Shown: in pieces, positions 22,977 through 34,033 of the stretch | How the letters are laid out: every line of letters starts with the position of its first letter | Numbering within the stretch: position 1 is the stretch's first letter | Source of the DNA: Silene latifolia | Taxonomy: Eukaryota; Streptophyta; Magnoliopsida; Caryophyllales; Caryophyllaceae | Direction of reading: 5' to 3' | Assembly (NCBI RefSeq): GCF_048544455.1 | Contig: NC_133538.1 | Coordinates: forward strand, 143,589,922 to 143,653,921 | DNA: 64,000 bases | Position numbers and translations under genes: made by a program | The notes under the pieces: model-generated | Told to the model about the DNA's origin: nothing | Seen by the model: the letters and a program-made list of their open reading frames with translations, nothing else | Database searches by the model: none

Positions 22977-25398
22977 TGTAACATCTCCATTTATTCAGGA
23001 GCCTTTAGCTAGACATTCCCAAATAAATAGGACTGTTACCATCTCGGTTTCCCGAGGCAGTGAGTACAAATTCAACAGAACCAAAGTACTTTATTAAAAC
23101 TTTACTACTCAACACTTTTATTACAACTCATTAAAACAACTTAACTAAATAAATTACAAACTCGCAGCGGAAATAAATACAACTGAGTGATAAAATAACT
23201 AAGTGATCTAGACTTCTAGGTAGTCTTGCCAAATCCTCACGGAAACCCATAAGCTCCCAAGTCAGCTAATCTTTAGTACCTAACAAATCTGCTCCCCATA
23301 AAACGGTTCACCGCAGGTGTTCACGAATACATAGTCAACCGCGAGGTTGAGTAGGAATAAACTAAACAACAACAATAATAATCCAACCAAAATAAACATC
23401 CTTCAAATTCTCATCACTTTATCCGTACAATTCACTTACGTCACTGGCAGTAGCACAACTCCCTTAACACCGTGCTATGCTCAACTGGCAGTAGTACTTG
23501 CGTACCATGCTCACCTGGCAGTGATAATTACTTACCATGCACAACTAACTCTGGCAGTAGTAATTACTTACTATGCTCATCTGGTAGTAACGATTACTCG
23601 CTATGCACAACTGGCAGTAACACCCTCCGTGTTATGCTCAACTGAATAATCAACTCTCCACCAATCAAATACTCAATGACAATCCCGTCTTAATGCTCAA
23701 CCAATATCTTATTATACACAATTACTCTATTTCCATTGATGAATCACAATATTAACCTTAACCTCATAAATCGTCACAATTAAACATTCATTCATTGAAC
23801 ATTAAAACCCGAGTTGAATAGAAAATTCATACCTGGCAAGCAACTCCGAATAATGCAATCTACTAAAAATATTCTTCAACAAACCCGTTCCACAAGTCCG
23901 TCACCTATAGATAAATAATATATTTATAATTTAATTATTAATTATCCAATACATTATCATAATTTAATCGATTATAATTTAATTACGTTATATTATTTTC
24001 TCGTGTAAATTATTACGTAACAACCCGTCTTAATTAATTAAACAAGTTAAACCCAACCCATTAACCCACATAGATTAACCCGTGAAAACCACTCCAACTC
24101 TCACCACATACATGTCTTGACCCGTGTCCAACCACCTCCTTTTACTCACCAAATCCCGACACCACAAGCCACCACACACACCACCCAAGCCTGTCTCCAA
24201 CAGCCCGCAACACCACGACTCCCGACAACCTCCAACCACCATCCCAACCGTCCCCTACAGCTTGCAAATTCACGCCCTAGCAACAACAACCACAAACACA
24301 CTAATTACCGAAAACTCGACATCAACATACGCCGCCTATAAAACTCCTCTCTAACACCACCACAACCCAACTCAGCCACCACAGACCTAGTCCCACCGTA
24401 CCCAGCACCACCAATAAGACACGGCCACCCAATCCTTGCCCTAACAACCGCCACAATTGACACCTACGACACAACAATCCAACCCGACAACACTCTTAAA
24501 TCACACACGGTTTTAACATTCCCTAGCTCAGCCCAGCCACCACTGGCCCACGGTGACTCCAGGGTGGTCCCTCAATCCCCTCGACTCAACAACACCTCCA
24601 TAGCCGCACCCAATATCGGCAGCAACAACAACACACAATTCCTCCTCTGTTTTCGAATTTCCGGCCACCACCACCACGTACTACCACCTACGTCCACCCT
24701 AAGCCACCTACCATGGTCGACTACCCTCCTAGGTCTCACCCTATCCCCTGTCAGGTCTGGGTCATGCCAAACAAGGGTCAAAATCGAGTCTAACGTATTA
24801 TTTACCCTAACAACCACCACCACAAAACCCCGGTCAAACACCCTCTCCCCGCCTGTCAACGGTGTTCCAACGTGGGTCCGGTCACCCTCTGGTGTCCCAT
24901 GGTCAAGGTCACGGTCCTAGCTAGTCTATAGGCGGTCTAAATTATGAGTTATATAAGTTATAAAATCAATACATTAAATTGTGAGACGGTCTTACATTTT
25001 ATCGCTAATTGCTCATTCCGTCTTAAATCTCCTCTTTCTTTCTTTGTGATTTGTTTTTCAGATTTATCATGTATTTATATTCTAGGTTTGGGGAGTATAT
25101 GAGGCCAATTAGGAAACTATTGTCTTTTCTAATTATTATTAAGAATTACCAATTTATATTTATTACTTTATTATTAAATCCCGCTTTACATCCCGACTAC
25201 TACTCATACTAGCCCATATTTATTTACAACACACGGCCCAAGGCTTAGTTACTAGATAAACTCAATTCCCGACTTGCTTACTTATTTTATTATTTAATTA
25301 ACGTCTTTCTCGCTACTATTATTAAAAATCTCATTAATTAATTATTTAAATTATATAAATTATTCTCATAAATTATTATTAAATTATGGGGTATTACA
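22977..25398 (-). repeat. Element C 5' LTR (right)
   Basis: About 2.42 kb from TGTAACATCTCC to GGGGTATTACA. It shares 23291-24711 with the left LTR. Its first 314 bases (22977-23290) have no counterpart in the left copy. The part from 24712 to 25398 is absent on the left because element D interrupted that copy and the remainder was lost. Confidence 0.75.
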
Positions 25399-25671
25399 TT
25401 AGGCGTCACACAACAGATGGCTACCCCTCTGTTTTGGGATAATATGTCCGCTTTACATATTGCTAATAATCCCGTCTTTCACGAGCGGACTAAGCACATT
25501 GAGGTTGATTTACATTTTATTCGTGATGCTATCAACGACTGTCTTCTTCCTCCGCCTCATGTCTCTAATGTAGACCAGCTTGCTGATGTTTTCACTAAGG
25601 CGCTCGGCTCAGCTCGTTTCTTGTCCTTGGTTGGCAAGTTGGGCATTCTTAATCCGTATGCTCCAACTTGA
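25399..25671 (+). pseudogene. Element A RNase H C-terminus
   Basis: Resumes A's pol after element C. It begins at LGVTQQMATPLFWDN, carries the DNMSALHIANNPVFHERTKH segment and an HFIRD motif, and ends NVDQLADVFTKAL...NPYAPT with a TGA at 25669-25671. Compared with 4867, roughly 60 codons of RNase H (including the Glu-containing segment) are absent, so this is not a clean insertion split. Confidence 0.85.
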
Positions 25672-25682
25672 GGGGGGTGGGG
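25671..25682 (+). other. Element A polypurine tract
   Basis: AGGGGGGTGGGG directly abuts the 3' LTR start (TAATGAG at 25683). This purine run primes plus-strand synthesis. Confidence 0.75.
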
Positions 25683-25828
25683 TAATGAGTTATATTGGGC
25701 TAGTTTAGGCCCGGAAATATTATGTGTATCATATTATTAACATAGGGCAGTAACCCTAGTTCGAATGTAATATATATATCGCACTTAATATCAATAAACG
25801 GCAGATTTGGTTTTCGTATCTAATATAC
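25683..25828 (+). repeat. Element A 3' LTR, main part
   Basis: Matches 2467-2628 apart from a few substitutions and a 9-base difference. It is interrupted after TATAC by element B. The last ten bases of the LTR (AATTCTAGCA) reappear at 30540-30549, followed by the right TAATC duplication. Confidence 0.85.
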
Positions 25829-25983
25829 TGATAGAATATACGTAAATATTTTAGTAATAAGTTTGTTATTTGTTACCTATATTAGTGTATATGGTTTCCT
25901 AGTTTGTAGCCTAGAATATCTTTGTAGTCTTGTATTTATACTGACTAATTATCAATGAGAAGATCAAGCATTATCTTCCTTTA
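25829..25983 (+). repeat. Element B 5' LTR
   Basis: 155 bp, TGATAGAATATACG to TATCTTCCTTTA. It has a TATA-like TGTATTTATACTG near 25930. The primer site follows without a gap. The paired copy is at 30380-30534. Confidence 0.9.
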
Positions 25984-25993
25984 TGGTATCAGC
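25984..25993 (+). other. Element B primer binding site
   Basis: TGGTATCAGC directly after the LTR, tRNA-Met type. Confidence 0.8.
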
Positions 25994-26110
25994 TTCCTAG
26001 GGTAAAAAATCCTGAAACGCTTCCGCACGCAACCCTAGCAGCCGTCTCCTTCACGGCTTGCATCTCTCCTTTTCTCTTCCTTCTTCTTCTCTGTCCTCAC
26101 GACAACATCA

Positions 26111-26905
26111 ATGGCACCCGACAACACCAAGTCCGGTTTCCATCCTGCTCTTGTCGTGAATAACATCAAGAACCATGTCACTGTCGAACTTGGCATGGAC
26201 AACGATCAATACCCGCTTTGGGTTATTCATTTCACGAACCATGCGAAATCCAACCGCGTGCTTCACCACATTGTTGAACCGACAGGTGGCTCGAAGGCTT
26301 CTTCTACCGCGGACGAGAAGGAGCTCTGGGAAACTCTCGATGCTACGGTTTTACAATGGATTTATTACACCGTCACCACAGATCTTCTGGAAACGATTGT
26401 TGAAGCCGACACTACTGCCATGGCAACATGGAAACAGATTCAAAATATTTTCCAGGACAACAAAAACTCTAGGGCGGTGACCCTCGAACAGGAGTTTTCG
26501 CATATTGCCATGTCGGATTTCCCATCCGTCTCGGCCTATTGTCATCGCCTTAAGTCTCTTGCAGATCAGTTGAAGAATGTTGGATCTCCGGTGTCGGAGA
26601 CACGGTTGGTTTTACAGATGGTATCGGGTCTCACCGATGCCTATCGCAACGTTGGTACTATCATTAGGCAGCGAGATCCTTTGCCTCCTTTCTACCAAGC
26701 TCGCTCCATGTTGACTCTAGAAGAAGCAGGTTTTTCTAAGGAGGCAGCCACCACCTCCTCGACTGCCCTTCTTGTTCAAAACGGAGGGGGTGTCGGAGGT
26801 ACCTCCGGGGCTAAGTCTCCTGCCACTAATGCCAACAAAAACAACCGCGGCTCCAATGGTAAGAAGAAGAATGGTGGTCACAAAGGCGGGAAAGGCTCTA
26901 AATAG
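26111..26905 (+). pseudogene. gag: Element B gag
   Basis: Opens at ATG 26111 and runs 264 codons. The pattern is copia Gag: [21 protein letters not shown] near the N-terminus, then [40 protein letters not shown], and [20 protein letters not shown]. It ends in a Gly/Asn/Lys-rich tail. No CX2CX4HX4C knuckle is visible. The TAG at 26903-26905 is followed in the same frame by a Pro/Trp/Tyr-rich linker that leads into protease, so the stop is probably a mutation within gag-pol and not the authentic end. Confidence 0.85.
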
Positions 26906-27445
26906 CCTGCATCTTCCTCGCCTGCTCCCACTGCGCCTGCTTCTGCCCCGGGTCAGCAGCCTTGACCTACTATATACGGTCAGTGGGGGTGGCCTCCCTC
27001 TCCTTGGGGATATCCACCCTGCCCGTACCCATCTAGTCCCTGGTTTCGACCCGGTGTCGCTCGTTCCCAACAGGGAATTCTTAGACCACGGCCTGCTCAA
27101 GCCTACGTAGCTGCGGATGGGTCTACTTCTAGTCAAACTGATATTGAAGCCGCTATGCTCACTCTCGGTTTGACACCTCCGGACCCGTCTTGGTTCATGG
27201 TCACGGGCGCGACATCTCAAATGACTGCAAACCAAGGTACTCTCTCGTCTTTTGTTAATTCGAGTGCTCAAAATGGTATTTTAGTCGAAAATGGTCATTC
27301 TATCCCAGTTAATGGTTACGGAAATGCTACACTACCCACACCCCATCCACCCTTTGTCCTTAAAAATGTCTTACACGCACCCAAGATAGTCAAAAATTTA
27401 ATATCCGTTCGCAAGTTTACCACCGATAATTCGGTCACCGTTTAA
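26906..27445 (+). pseudogene. Element B linker and protease, catalytic Asp lost
   Basis: A Pro-rich linker with an in-frame TGA (about 26963) leads into the protease. The catalytic triad position reads V-T-G (27200-27208, in SWFMVTGATSQMTANQG) where aspartic proteases need Asp, so this protease would be inactive even if translated. The flap-like and C-terminal parts follow (GHSIPVNGYGNATLP, FVLKNVLHAPKIVKNLISV). The frame closes at TAA 27443-27445, but similarity continues in frame. Confidence 0.8.
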
Positions 27446-28615
27446 TTTGACCCTTTTGGCCTTTGTGTGAAGGATTTACGGACGGGGACACGTCTGATGA
27501 GGTGTAATAGTCGCGGCAACCTCTATCCCATTTCCACTCCCTCCACCGTCGAGTCCAGTCCTACGACTTTGTCTGCCATCGCCCTATCTCTTTGGCATGA
27601 CCGTCTGGGTTACCCAGGGGAACCGGTGTTTCAATCTCTTAGGCGAAATAATTTCATTGAATGTAATTTGAATTCAAAAACTTCTCTTTGTCATTCTTGT
27701 CCTCTTGGAAAACACGTTCGTTTATCGTTTGCTAATTCTATTACGCGTACACATTTGCCATTTGATATTTTGCATTGCAATCTTTGGACTTCACCAGTTC
27801 TTAGTTCGGCTGGTCATAAATATTATTTGCTTGTTTTGGATTATTTCAGTAATTTCTTGTGGACTTTTCCAATTGCTAATAAATCCATTGTCTATCCCAC
27901 ATTAGTCAAATTACATGCTTATATCCAAACTCAATTTGAACGCAAGATTAAATCGCTCCAATGTGATAATGGTACAGAATTTGTCAATGGTCCTTTTCGA
28001 AAATTTTGTGACGATCAAGGTTTGGTTTTTCGCCTTTCCTGTCCTCATACATCATCCCAAAATGGTAAGGCTGAGCGCAAAAATCGGTCCGTCAACAACA
28101 TTGTTCGCACACTCTTGCTTCATGCATCTATCCCTGCAAAATATTGGCATCACGCTTTAGAAATGGCCACTTATTTATCGAACATTCTTCCAAGTAAAAT
28201 TATTGCCTTTCGTACACCTCTCTCCATTTTATTTCGCCGCACTCCCACTTACTCTCATCTACGAGTGTTTGGGTGTCTGTGTTTTCCTCTGGTTCCCTCC
28301 ACCACTATACACAAACTACAACCTCGTTCTAGTCCTTGTGTCTTTCTTGGCTATTCGCCAAATCATAGAGGGTATAAGTGTTTTGACATGTCGTCTAACA
28401 AAGTCATTATTAGTCGTCATGTTATCTTCGATGAGTCTAGCTTTCCTTTCTCTAAGGTTCATTGCCCCGACTCGCACACTTATAAGTTCTTGGATGATGG
28501 GTTCTCTCCGTATGTCCTTCAACACATGACTCATGCCCAGCCCTCTCGGCCAACTACTGACCCGTCTGCCCAACCCAGGCCTGTGCCCCCGATAACCCAT
28601 CCCCGCCCCCCATGA
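27446..28615 (+). pseudogene. Element B integrase, catalytic changes
   Basis: Integrase in the same frame as gag. The zinc segment is WHDRLGYPG...CHSCPLGKH; the second zinc-binding His position is Tyr. In the core, the first catalytic position is Asn (27779-27781, DILHCNLWTSP), while the second Asp (LQCDNGTEFVNG) and the Glu (NGKAERKNRSV) are kept. The C-terminal region (LRVFGCLCFPLV, SSPCVFLGYSPNHRGYKCFD) is readable to a Pro-rich tail. The frame then shifts at about 28610. Confidence 0.85.
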
Positions 28616-29574
28616 TTGGTGCTTTGCCCACGAGTGTCTACACGCGTAGACAACCCACTCCTCATACCACCAACCCGTCAGCTACCCACAATGACCATCC
28701 TGGTGCTTCCACATCCGTGCCGCCTATTTCCAAACCTGTGACACGTAGTGACCATGGTATTTACAAACCTAATCCTAAATACCAAAAACCTCCTACGACC
28801 CAATGTCTTAACCATACGGTTGCTATTTCACCCTTACCTCGCAACCCTGTGTCTGCTTTACGGGTTCATAACTGGAAAATGGCTATGGATGATGAATATA
28901 CCGCTCTAATTAACAATAAGACGTGGGAGTTAGTTCCTCGTCCACAAAATGTTAATGTCATACGGTCTATGTGGATATTTCGTCATAAGTTTAACGCTGA
29001 CGGTTCTTTTGAGAGGTATAAAGCTCGTCTTGTAGGTGACGGGAAAACTCAGCAGGTTGGCATTGATTGTGGGAAAAACTTCAGTCCTGTGGTCAAACCA
29101 GCCACAATCCGTACTGTTTTGTGTCTTGCTCTTTCGAAGAAATGGATCATTAATCAGCTCGATGTCAAAAATGCTTTTCTTCACGGGGCTCTCAATGAAA
29201 TAGTTTACATGCACCAACCGCTTGGATATCGCGATAAAAGGAACCCTGATCATGTTTGCTTACTTCGGAAATCGCTATACGGTCTCAAACAAGCACCTCG
29301 TGCTTGGTACAGGCGTTTTGCAGATTATGTTGCTTCTATTGGCTTTCGTCATAATAAGGTCGATCATTCTCTGTTTGTCTATCGACAAGGTAACGACACG
29401 GCTTATTTGTTACTTTATGTTGATGATATTATTTTGACATGTTCGTCTAATACTCTACGCGCCACTCTTATGGATCAACTTCATTTCGAATTCGCCATGA
29501 AGGATTTGGGGTCTCTTCATTATTTTTTGGGTATATCGGTTACTCATCATTCTCAGGGTATGCTATTATCTTAA
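28612..29574 (+). pseudogene. Element B reverse transcriptase
   Basis: A 320-codon open frame, shifted relative to integrase. RT motifs in order: WKMAMDDEYTALINNKTWEL, MWIFRHKFNADGSFERYKAR, INQLDVKNAFLHGALNEIVY (first catalytic Asp), [15 protein letters not shown], and LLLYVDDIILTCSS (YVDD). It ends at TAA 29572-29574, after which the same frame continues with RT connection sequence. Confidence 0.85.
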
Positions 29575-30382
29575 TCCAAGTATGCCGAGGAAATTATTGA
29601 ACGCGCTGGGATGGCTTCCTGCAAGCCCTGTGCTACACCCGTGGACACTAAGTCTAAACTTAGTGCTGTGTCATCTACTCCGTGTTCAGACCCCTCTCTA
29701 TACCGCAGTCTCGCTGGTGCATTACAGTATCTCACATTCACACGGCCGGATATTTCTTACGCCGTGCAACAGGTTTGCTTATTTATGCACAATCCGATGG
29801 ACTGTCACATGAATGCTCTTAAGCGTATTATTCGCTACATTCGTGGCACTCATGCTCGTGGGTTATGGCTTCGTCCTTCGTCTCTTACTTCTCTAACGGC
29901 ATACACGGATGTCGATTGGGGTGGGTGTCCTGATACAAGGCGGTCCACTTCCGGTCATTGTGTTTACTTAGGTGACAATTTAATCCCATGGGCGTCCAAA
30001 CGCCAACCTACTTTATCTCGATCTAGTCTTTGAAGCCAGGAGTATCGGCGTCGCCAATGTGGTCTCCGAATCATGCTGGTTACGTAACCTTCTTGTTGAT
30101 TTACAAGTTCCTATTTCTAAGGCTACTCTCGTCTATTGCGACAACGTGAGTGCTGTCTATCTCTCGGGCAATCCCGTGCAACATCAACGGACAAAACATA
30201 TTGAAATGGACATTCATTTTGTCCGAGAGAAGGTCGAACGAGGTGAAGTTCGCGTTCGTCATATTCCATCCCGTCATCAAATCGCGGATATCTTCACGAA
30301 GGGCCTTCCGTTGGTTCTTTTTGATGATTTTCGAGACAGTCTCAATGTCCGTGACCCTCCCGTTTCGACTGTGGGGGTGTGA
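29575..30382 (+). pseudogene. Element B RT end and RNase H
   Basis: Continues RT (RPDISYAVQQVCLFMHNP) and then RNase H: AYTDVDWGGCPDTRRSTSG with the first catalytic Asp. A TGA at 30031 coincides with a small frame change in the segment that should carry the catalytic Glu. The last part reads VYCDNVSAVYLSGNP, HIEMDIHFVRE and HQIADIFTKGLP in the next frame, ending with the stop that overlaps the LTR start at 30380. Confidence 0.85.
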
Positions 30383-30534
30383 TAGAATATATGTAAATAT
30401 TTTAGTAATAAGTTTGTTATTTGTTACCTCTATTAGTGTATATGGTTTCCAAGTTTGTAGCCTAGAATATCTTTGTAGTCTTGTATTTATACTGACTAAT
30501 TATCAATGAGAAGATCAAGCATTATCTTCCTTTA
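30380..30534 (+). repeat. Element B 3' LTR
   Basis: 155 bp, pair of 25829-25983. The purine run TGTGGGGG immediately upstream is its polypurine tract. Followed by the TATAC duplication and the last ten bases of A's LTR. Confidence 0.9.
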
Positions 30535-30671
30535 TATACAATTCTAGCATAATCAGCTTGATTATTTTATCATCAATAAAATGCGGTTGATTAATCCTTT
30601 GATAACAGTTGAATTTACCAATCAACGTTCAACGAGCCAGAAAATTCACGTCTTAATAGTTGAGCTTTAAT

Positions 30672-30673
<2 letters not shown>

Positions 30674-30743
<70 letters not shown>
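30674..30743. repeat. TA microsatellite in Helitron 5' end
   Basis: About 35 uninterrupted TA units just inside the TC terminus, likely an expansion of the short TATATA of the 5' end. Confidence 0.9.
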
Positions 30744-30747
<4 letters not shown>

Positions 30748-31729
30748 CTGGGTTGAAGCGCTGTGGATGCGCCACGTGTCAACCCAGCTTTAAATACAAG
30801 TATTAATTACACTGAACATTAAATATAAACATAATAAATGCTCAGCAAAATATTAATTACAGCTTAATAAATTTTATTATAAAATTACATTAAATAATTA
30901 CGGTGATTTGATTCTAAATTTATTAAAAAATTATTTTGATAAAAATCCTAAAATGTAAATAATTACGTTTATTGCGAAAAATGCTTCAAATTGAGTATAA
31001 TTTTCATTATATTTATTGAAATATTTTGATTTGTAGAGATGATTAAAGTGAGTGTTTCATAATATTTTATATTTATGTAAAAAGACATTTTGATAAAGTT
31101 ATAAAACTTAGACCATTAAATCCTAACAAAAATATATTTGGAAGAGTCATTGTACTTCTTAAAAACATAACTTAAAAGAAAACTACTAAAGGTAAGTTTT
31201 TATATGGGAACGAAAAAAGTATATTGCGAGAAATTAATACATCTGAGATTTTGATAGGTTTAAATAGTGTGATACCGAGTATGTGTACGAGTATGTATGT
31301 ACACAGTGATCACGAATGCATTGGAATAAACAAAACAAAAGTAATGATTATTAAATATTATAGTATTATAAAAGACATAAAAAAAGTAGAAAAAAAAAGT
31401 TACATTTTTCTTTAATATCTTCAATTAAAATACGTATACGTCAAGTATAAATATTGATTATGAGTAGATAAATATTACTTTTAGTTAAATATTTTATATG
31501 TTATATTTTAAATACTTTGAAATTAAACCTCAAAAAATATTATTTGAGAAAGTTTAACCTATTTTATTTATAGGTAAACTCTTAAACATCATTTATATAT
31601 AGTTGTTTAAAAATACAGAAGGTGCAATTTTAATAGATATGTTTGACATATAACAGATGCAAAACACAATCAAAACATTTGAATAAGTTGAGTTTGAACT
31701 CTATATGTGTGATACATAAGAGGATATCA

Positions 31730-32294
31730 GGAAATATAGCAAATCACCTCAATAAGTTTGATACGATGTGCAATTAAACCCCTTAACTTATAAATGTAGC
31801 AAATAGGCCCCATAAGTTTCTCTTAATGTGTAATTTGCCACATTTCTTATTTTTAGTATTGAAATTTACTAAATTAAATATAATTACTATTATTAAAAGT
31901 CAAAAATATTGATCAAATATTAATCCTAAAATTCCTAATTATTAGAAAGCATGTTTAAATATTTTTTTTTTGGTGAAAAAGTATTCATAATATGAGAATT
32001 TTTATTCTTTAGTGAAGTTACAATGAAAAGTTACATGTCCAATTTTTTTTATCTTAAATTTGGTTTACATTTTTTGTTGAATATGTAAGTATTTTATTTA
32101 ATTTTTAATAGATATATTTAAAATGATTTTTATAATAGAAAATAATAGATTTTAGTTAAAAAATGGTAGAAAAATTGATTTGGGCTTAATTGCACATTTT
32201 TGAAAACTTATAGGGGTAATTTGGTACAAGTGAAACTTAGAGGGTTAAATTGCACATAGTACATAAGTTATGGGGGTAATTTGCTACATCCCCG
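31730..32294. mobile_element. Inverted-repeat element inside the Helitron
   Basis: Arms of about 120 bases (31730-31850 and 32175-32294) are inverted copies. Each arm is itself made of three or four degenerate 30-35 base units built on ATGTAGCAAAT...CCCCNTAAGTTT...ATGTGCAATT. No ORF between them. It resembles a non-autonomous long-TIR DNA element; the exact ends and target duplication are unclear. Confidence 0.6.
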
Positions 32295-32727
32295 AATAAA
32301 TATCACACGCTATACATAAAAAAAATTAAAAATTACATAAAATTTTATTCACATCATTTTGAACAAATATTGATTGATTTGGAACCTAACGTATTGTGAA
32401 ATGATATAATTTGAGAACTTAATGTTGATTGTTGCATTATTCGAATAAATTTTATTTTAATTAATATGATATTTGAATTAGTCACAGAATAATTTATAAA
32501 ACGTTGATCAGCATAATAAATTATCACTTATTAGTTTTAGTTAAAATTGTATGTATTTTATTTTAAAATATTGAAAATAAACCTAAAATAATTAAATTTG
32601 AGAAAAATTAGTTTATTTTTATTTATAAATAAAAATATTAAAGGTCATATATAAATTATGTTATTTTTCTTCAATTATAATAACTAAATTTTAAAACAAG
32701 CCGCGCGAAGCGCGGGATACTATCTAG

Positions 32728-33144
32728 TATTATAGTATTACTGATTACGCTAATTTGAGTTAGCATTACCTAAGTTCTTATTTTTTTTCTTTACAATACT
32801 GTTAAGGCAGAGAGACCTGTATACTTATGTTTTGAACTTATTATGCTGAAATTTTAAAATTTCCATACATCATCTACTTTAGTGTTGGTTACTAACCATG
32901 TATACGATTATACGAGTCGATTAAAATATGTTTCACATTTACAATCGTCTTAACTAAAAATTTGTGATTTATAAAAGTTTAGCTATAATATTTTGCAAGT
33001 AGTATTGAATAATGAGTGCTAACTTCTTAGTATGTGAAATGCAGATAGATTTTGTGTGTACTGTGTAGCATTGTCTTATTACGTACAACAATTACTCCTT
33101 ATTTTCTTTACGACTCTAAGAAATCAGTTAAATTTAAAAGAGAA
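32728..33144. other. Non-coding spacer
   Basis: AT-rich sequence between the Helitron and the next inverted-repeat element; nothing recognised. Confidence 0.5.
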
Positions 33145-34033
33145 AATTGTTGATTACAGTCTTATAAAAATCATTTTTTGAAAATTATAGTCTTATATAA
33201 TTTTTTTTGAAAATTACAGCCATAATATCACTTTTGTTTGAAAATTGCACCACGATGACGTTTTCGGTGAATTTTGTCAAAAAATGACCGATATACCCTT
33301 ACTTATTTGTTTGCTTACTTGCCCAGATTTTTTTCACTTTACCTATCATTTACCTCTTTCATTTCACCTCAAATCCTCTCATCTTCCTCACCCGTATTCT
33401 CTAAAAATTTCCCCAAATCTTTCTCTAATTTATAGTGTAATTCATCCCCATTGTCAAATAACGACTCCAGATCATAAGTGGCAAAGTTGTGTCATCGTCT
33501 GACGGTTCTATTTCGAAGAGTAACTATTTGTACACCCAATTTGTTGTTTTTCAATTGATTGAATCGAATTTTAGGGTTTGGTCTAAAATTAGTTTGGGGA
33601 AAATTTATGATGAACCCTAATTATTTTCAATTTGGGGAAAATTGATGATGAAGAATACTAATTAATTTTAAGAGAAAAATGAAATAATAGAATTAGAATT
33701 AAATTAAATTAAATTGACTAGCGTAGAATTTGAATAAAGGGGGTGAATTAGATTAGTGATATTGTTGAAGAAATGGAGAATTAAAGAGAAGATGAGTTGT
33801 GAAATTTGATTTTGGGAATGAACAAGGTTGGTAAGGTTGAAGTTAAGGGTATTTTGGTCTTAAAGTATGAACTTAAGTCACAAAAATTCAAATTGGCATC
33901 AATTTCCCACCGGAGTTAATGTTTTGATTGTAATTTATGATCAGAAGTAATATTATGGCAGTAATTTTCAAAAGAAATTATATAAGGCTTTAATTTTCAA
34001 AAAGTGGTTTTTATAAGGCTGTAATTGACAATT
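33145..34033. mobile_element. Long-TIR DNA element, about 0.89 kb
   Basis: The left arm (33145-33255) and right arm (about 33920-34033) are inverted copies with few mismatches. Each has three degenerate units of 35-40 bases built on GATTACAGTCTTATAAAAA...TTTTTGAAAATTA. The centre is non-coding. I did not find a convincing target duplication. Same design as 31730, 47139 and 51554 but with unrelated sequence. Confidence 0.65.

Larger units (their letters stand above)
4868..25398 (-). mobile_element. Gypsy element C, minus strand, gutted by nested insertions
   Basis: A Ty3/gypsy-type element in A's RNase H. The outer ends are TGTAACACCCC (4868) and GGGGTATTACA (ending 25398), an inverted TGTAAYACCCC pair typical of plant gypsy LTRs. 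The right LTR (22977-25398) is followed on the minus strand by a primer site and leader that resemble those of elements G and H, so C reads right to left. No C gag or pol is visible. Only two LTRs and part of the leader remain around elements D and E. The 5 bases outside each end do not match (GACCT versus TTAGG), and about 60 codons of A are missing at the site, so the present ends were probably joined by deletion or recombination. Confidence 0.7.
25829..30534 (+). mobile_element. Copia element B, nested in A's 3' LTR
   Basis: A 4.7-kb copia element with 155-bp LTRs and the 5-bp duplication TATAC (25824-25828 and 30535-30539). Domain order is gag, protease, integrase, RT, RNase H. The LTRs differ at about three positions by eye, so it is young. 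Pol nevertheless has several stops and frameshifts, and two catalytic positions are changed (protease Asp to Val, first integrase Asp to Asn). Confidence 0.9.
2467..30549 (+). mobile_element. Copia element A, host of the nested insertions
   Basis: A Ty1/copia retrotransposon stretched over 28 kb by later insertions. Evidence for the outer boundaries: the 5-bp duplication TAATC lies at 2462-2466 and again at 30550-30554, and the terminal sequence matches between the 5' LTR and the two pieces of the 3' LTR. Its own sequence is 2467-4867, 25399-25828 and 30540-30549. Element C interrupts its RNase H region and element B interrupts its 3' LTR. A itself is dead: gag is frameshifted, integrase and the start of RT are deleted, there is a stop in RT, and about 60 codons of RNase H are missing at the C insertion. 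Confidence 0.85.
30671..32727 (+). mobile_element. Non-autonomous Helitron, complete
   Basis: The 5' end is TC (30671) followed by a long TA run and AAAAGCTGGGTTG...CGCCACGTGTC, like plant Helitron 5' ends. The 3' end is a GC hairpin, CCGCGC-GAA-GCGCGG (32701-32715), then eight bases, then CTAG (32724-32727). The host bases outside are A (30670) and T (32728), the AT target expected for Helitrons, with no duplication. No Rep/helicase coding sequence is present, so it would depend on an autonomous partner. An internal short inverted repeat AAAGCTGGGTTG / CAACCCAGCTTT spans 30744-30792. Confidence 0.75.

Noticed and set aside
33245..33502. ORF of 85 codons
   Set aside because: Falls in the interior of an inverted-repeat DNA element and resembles nothing.
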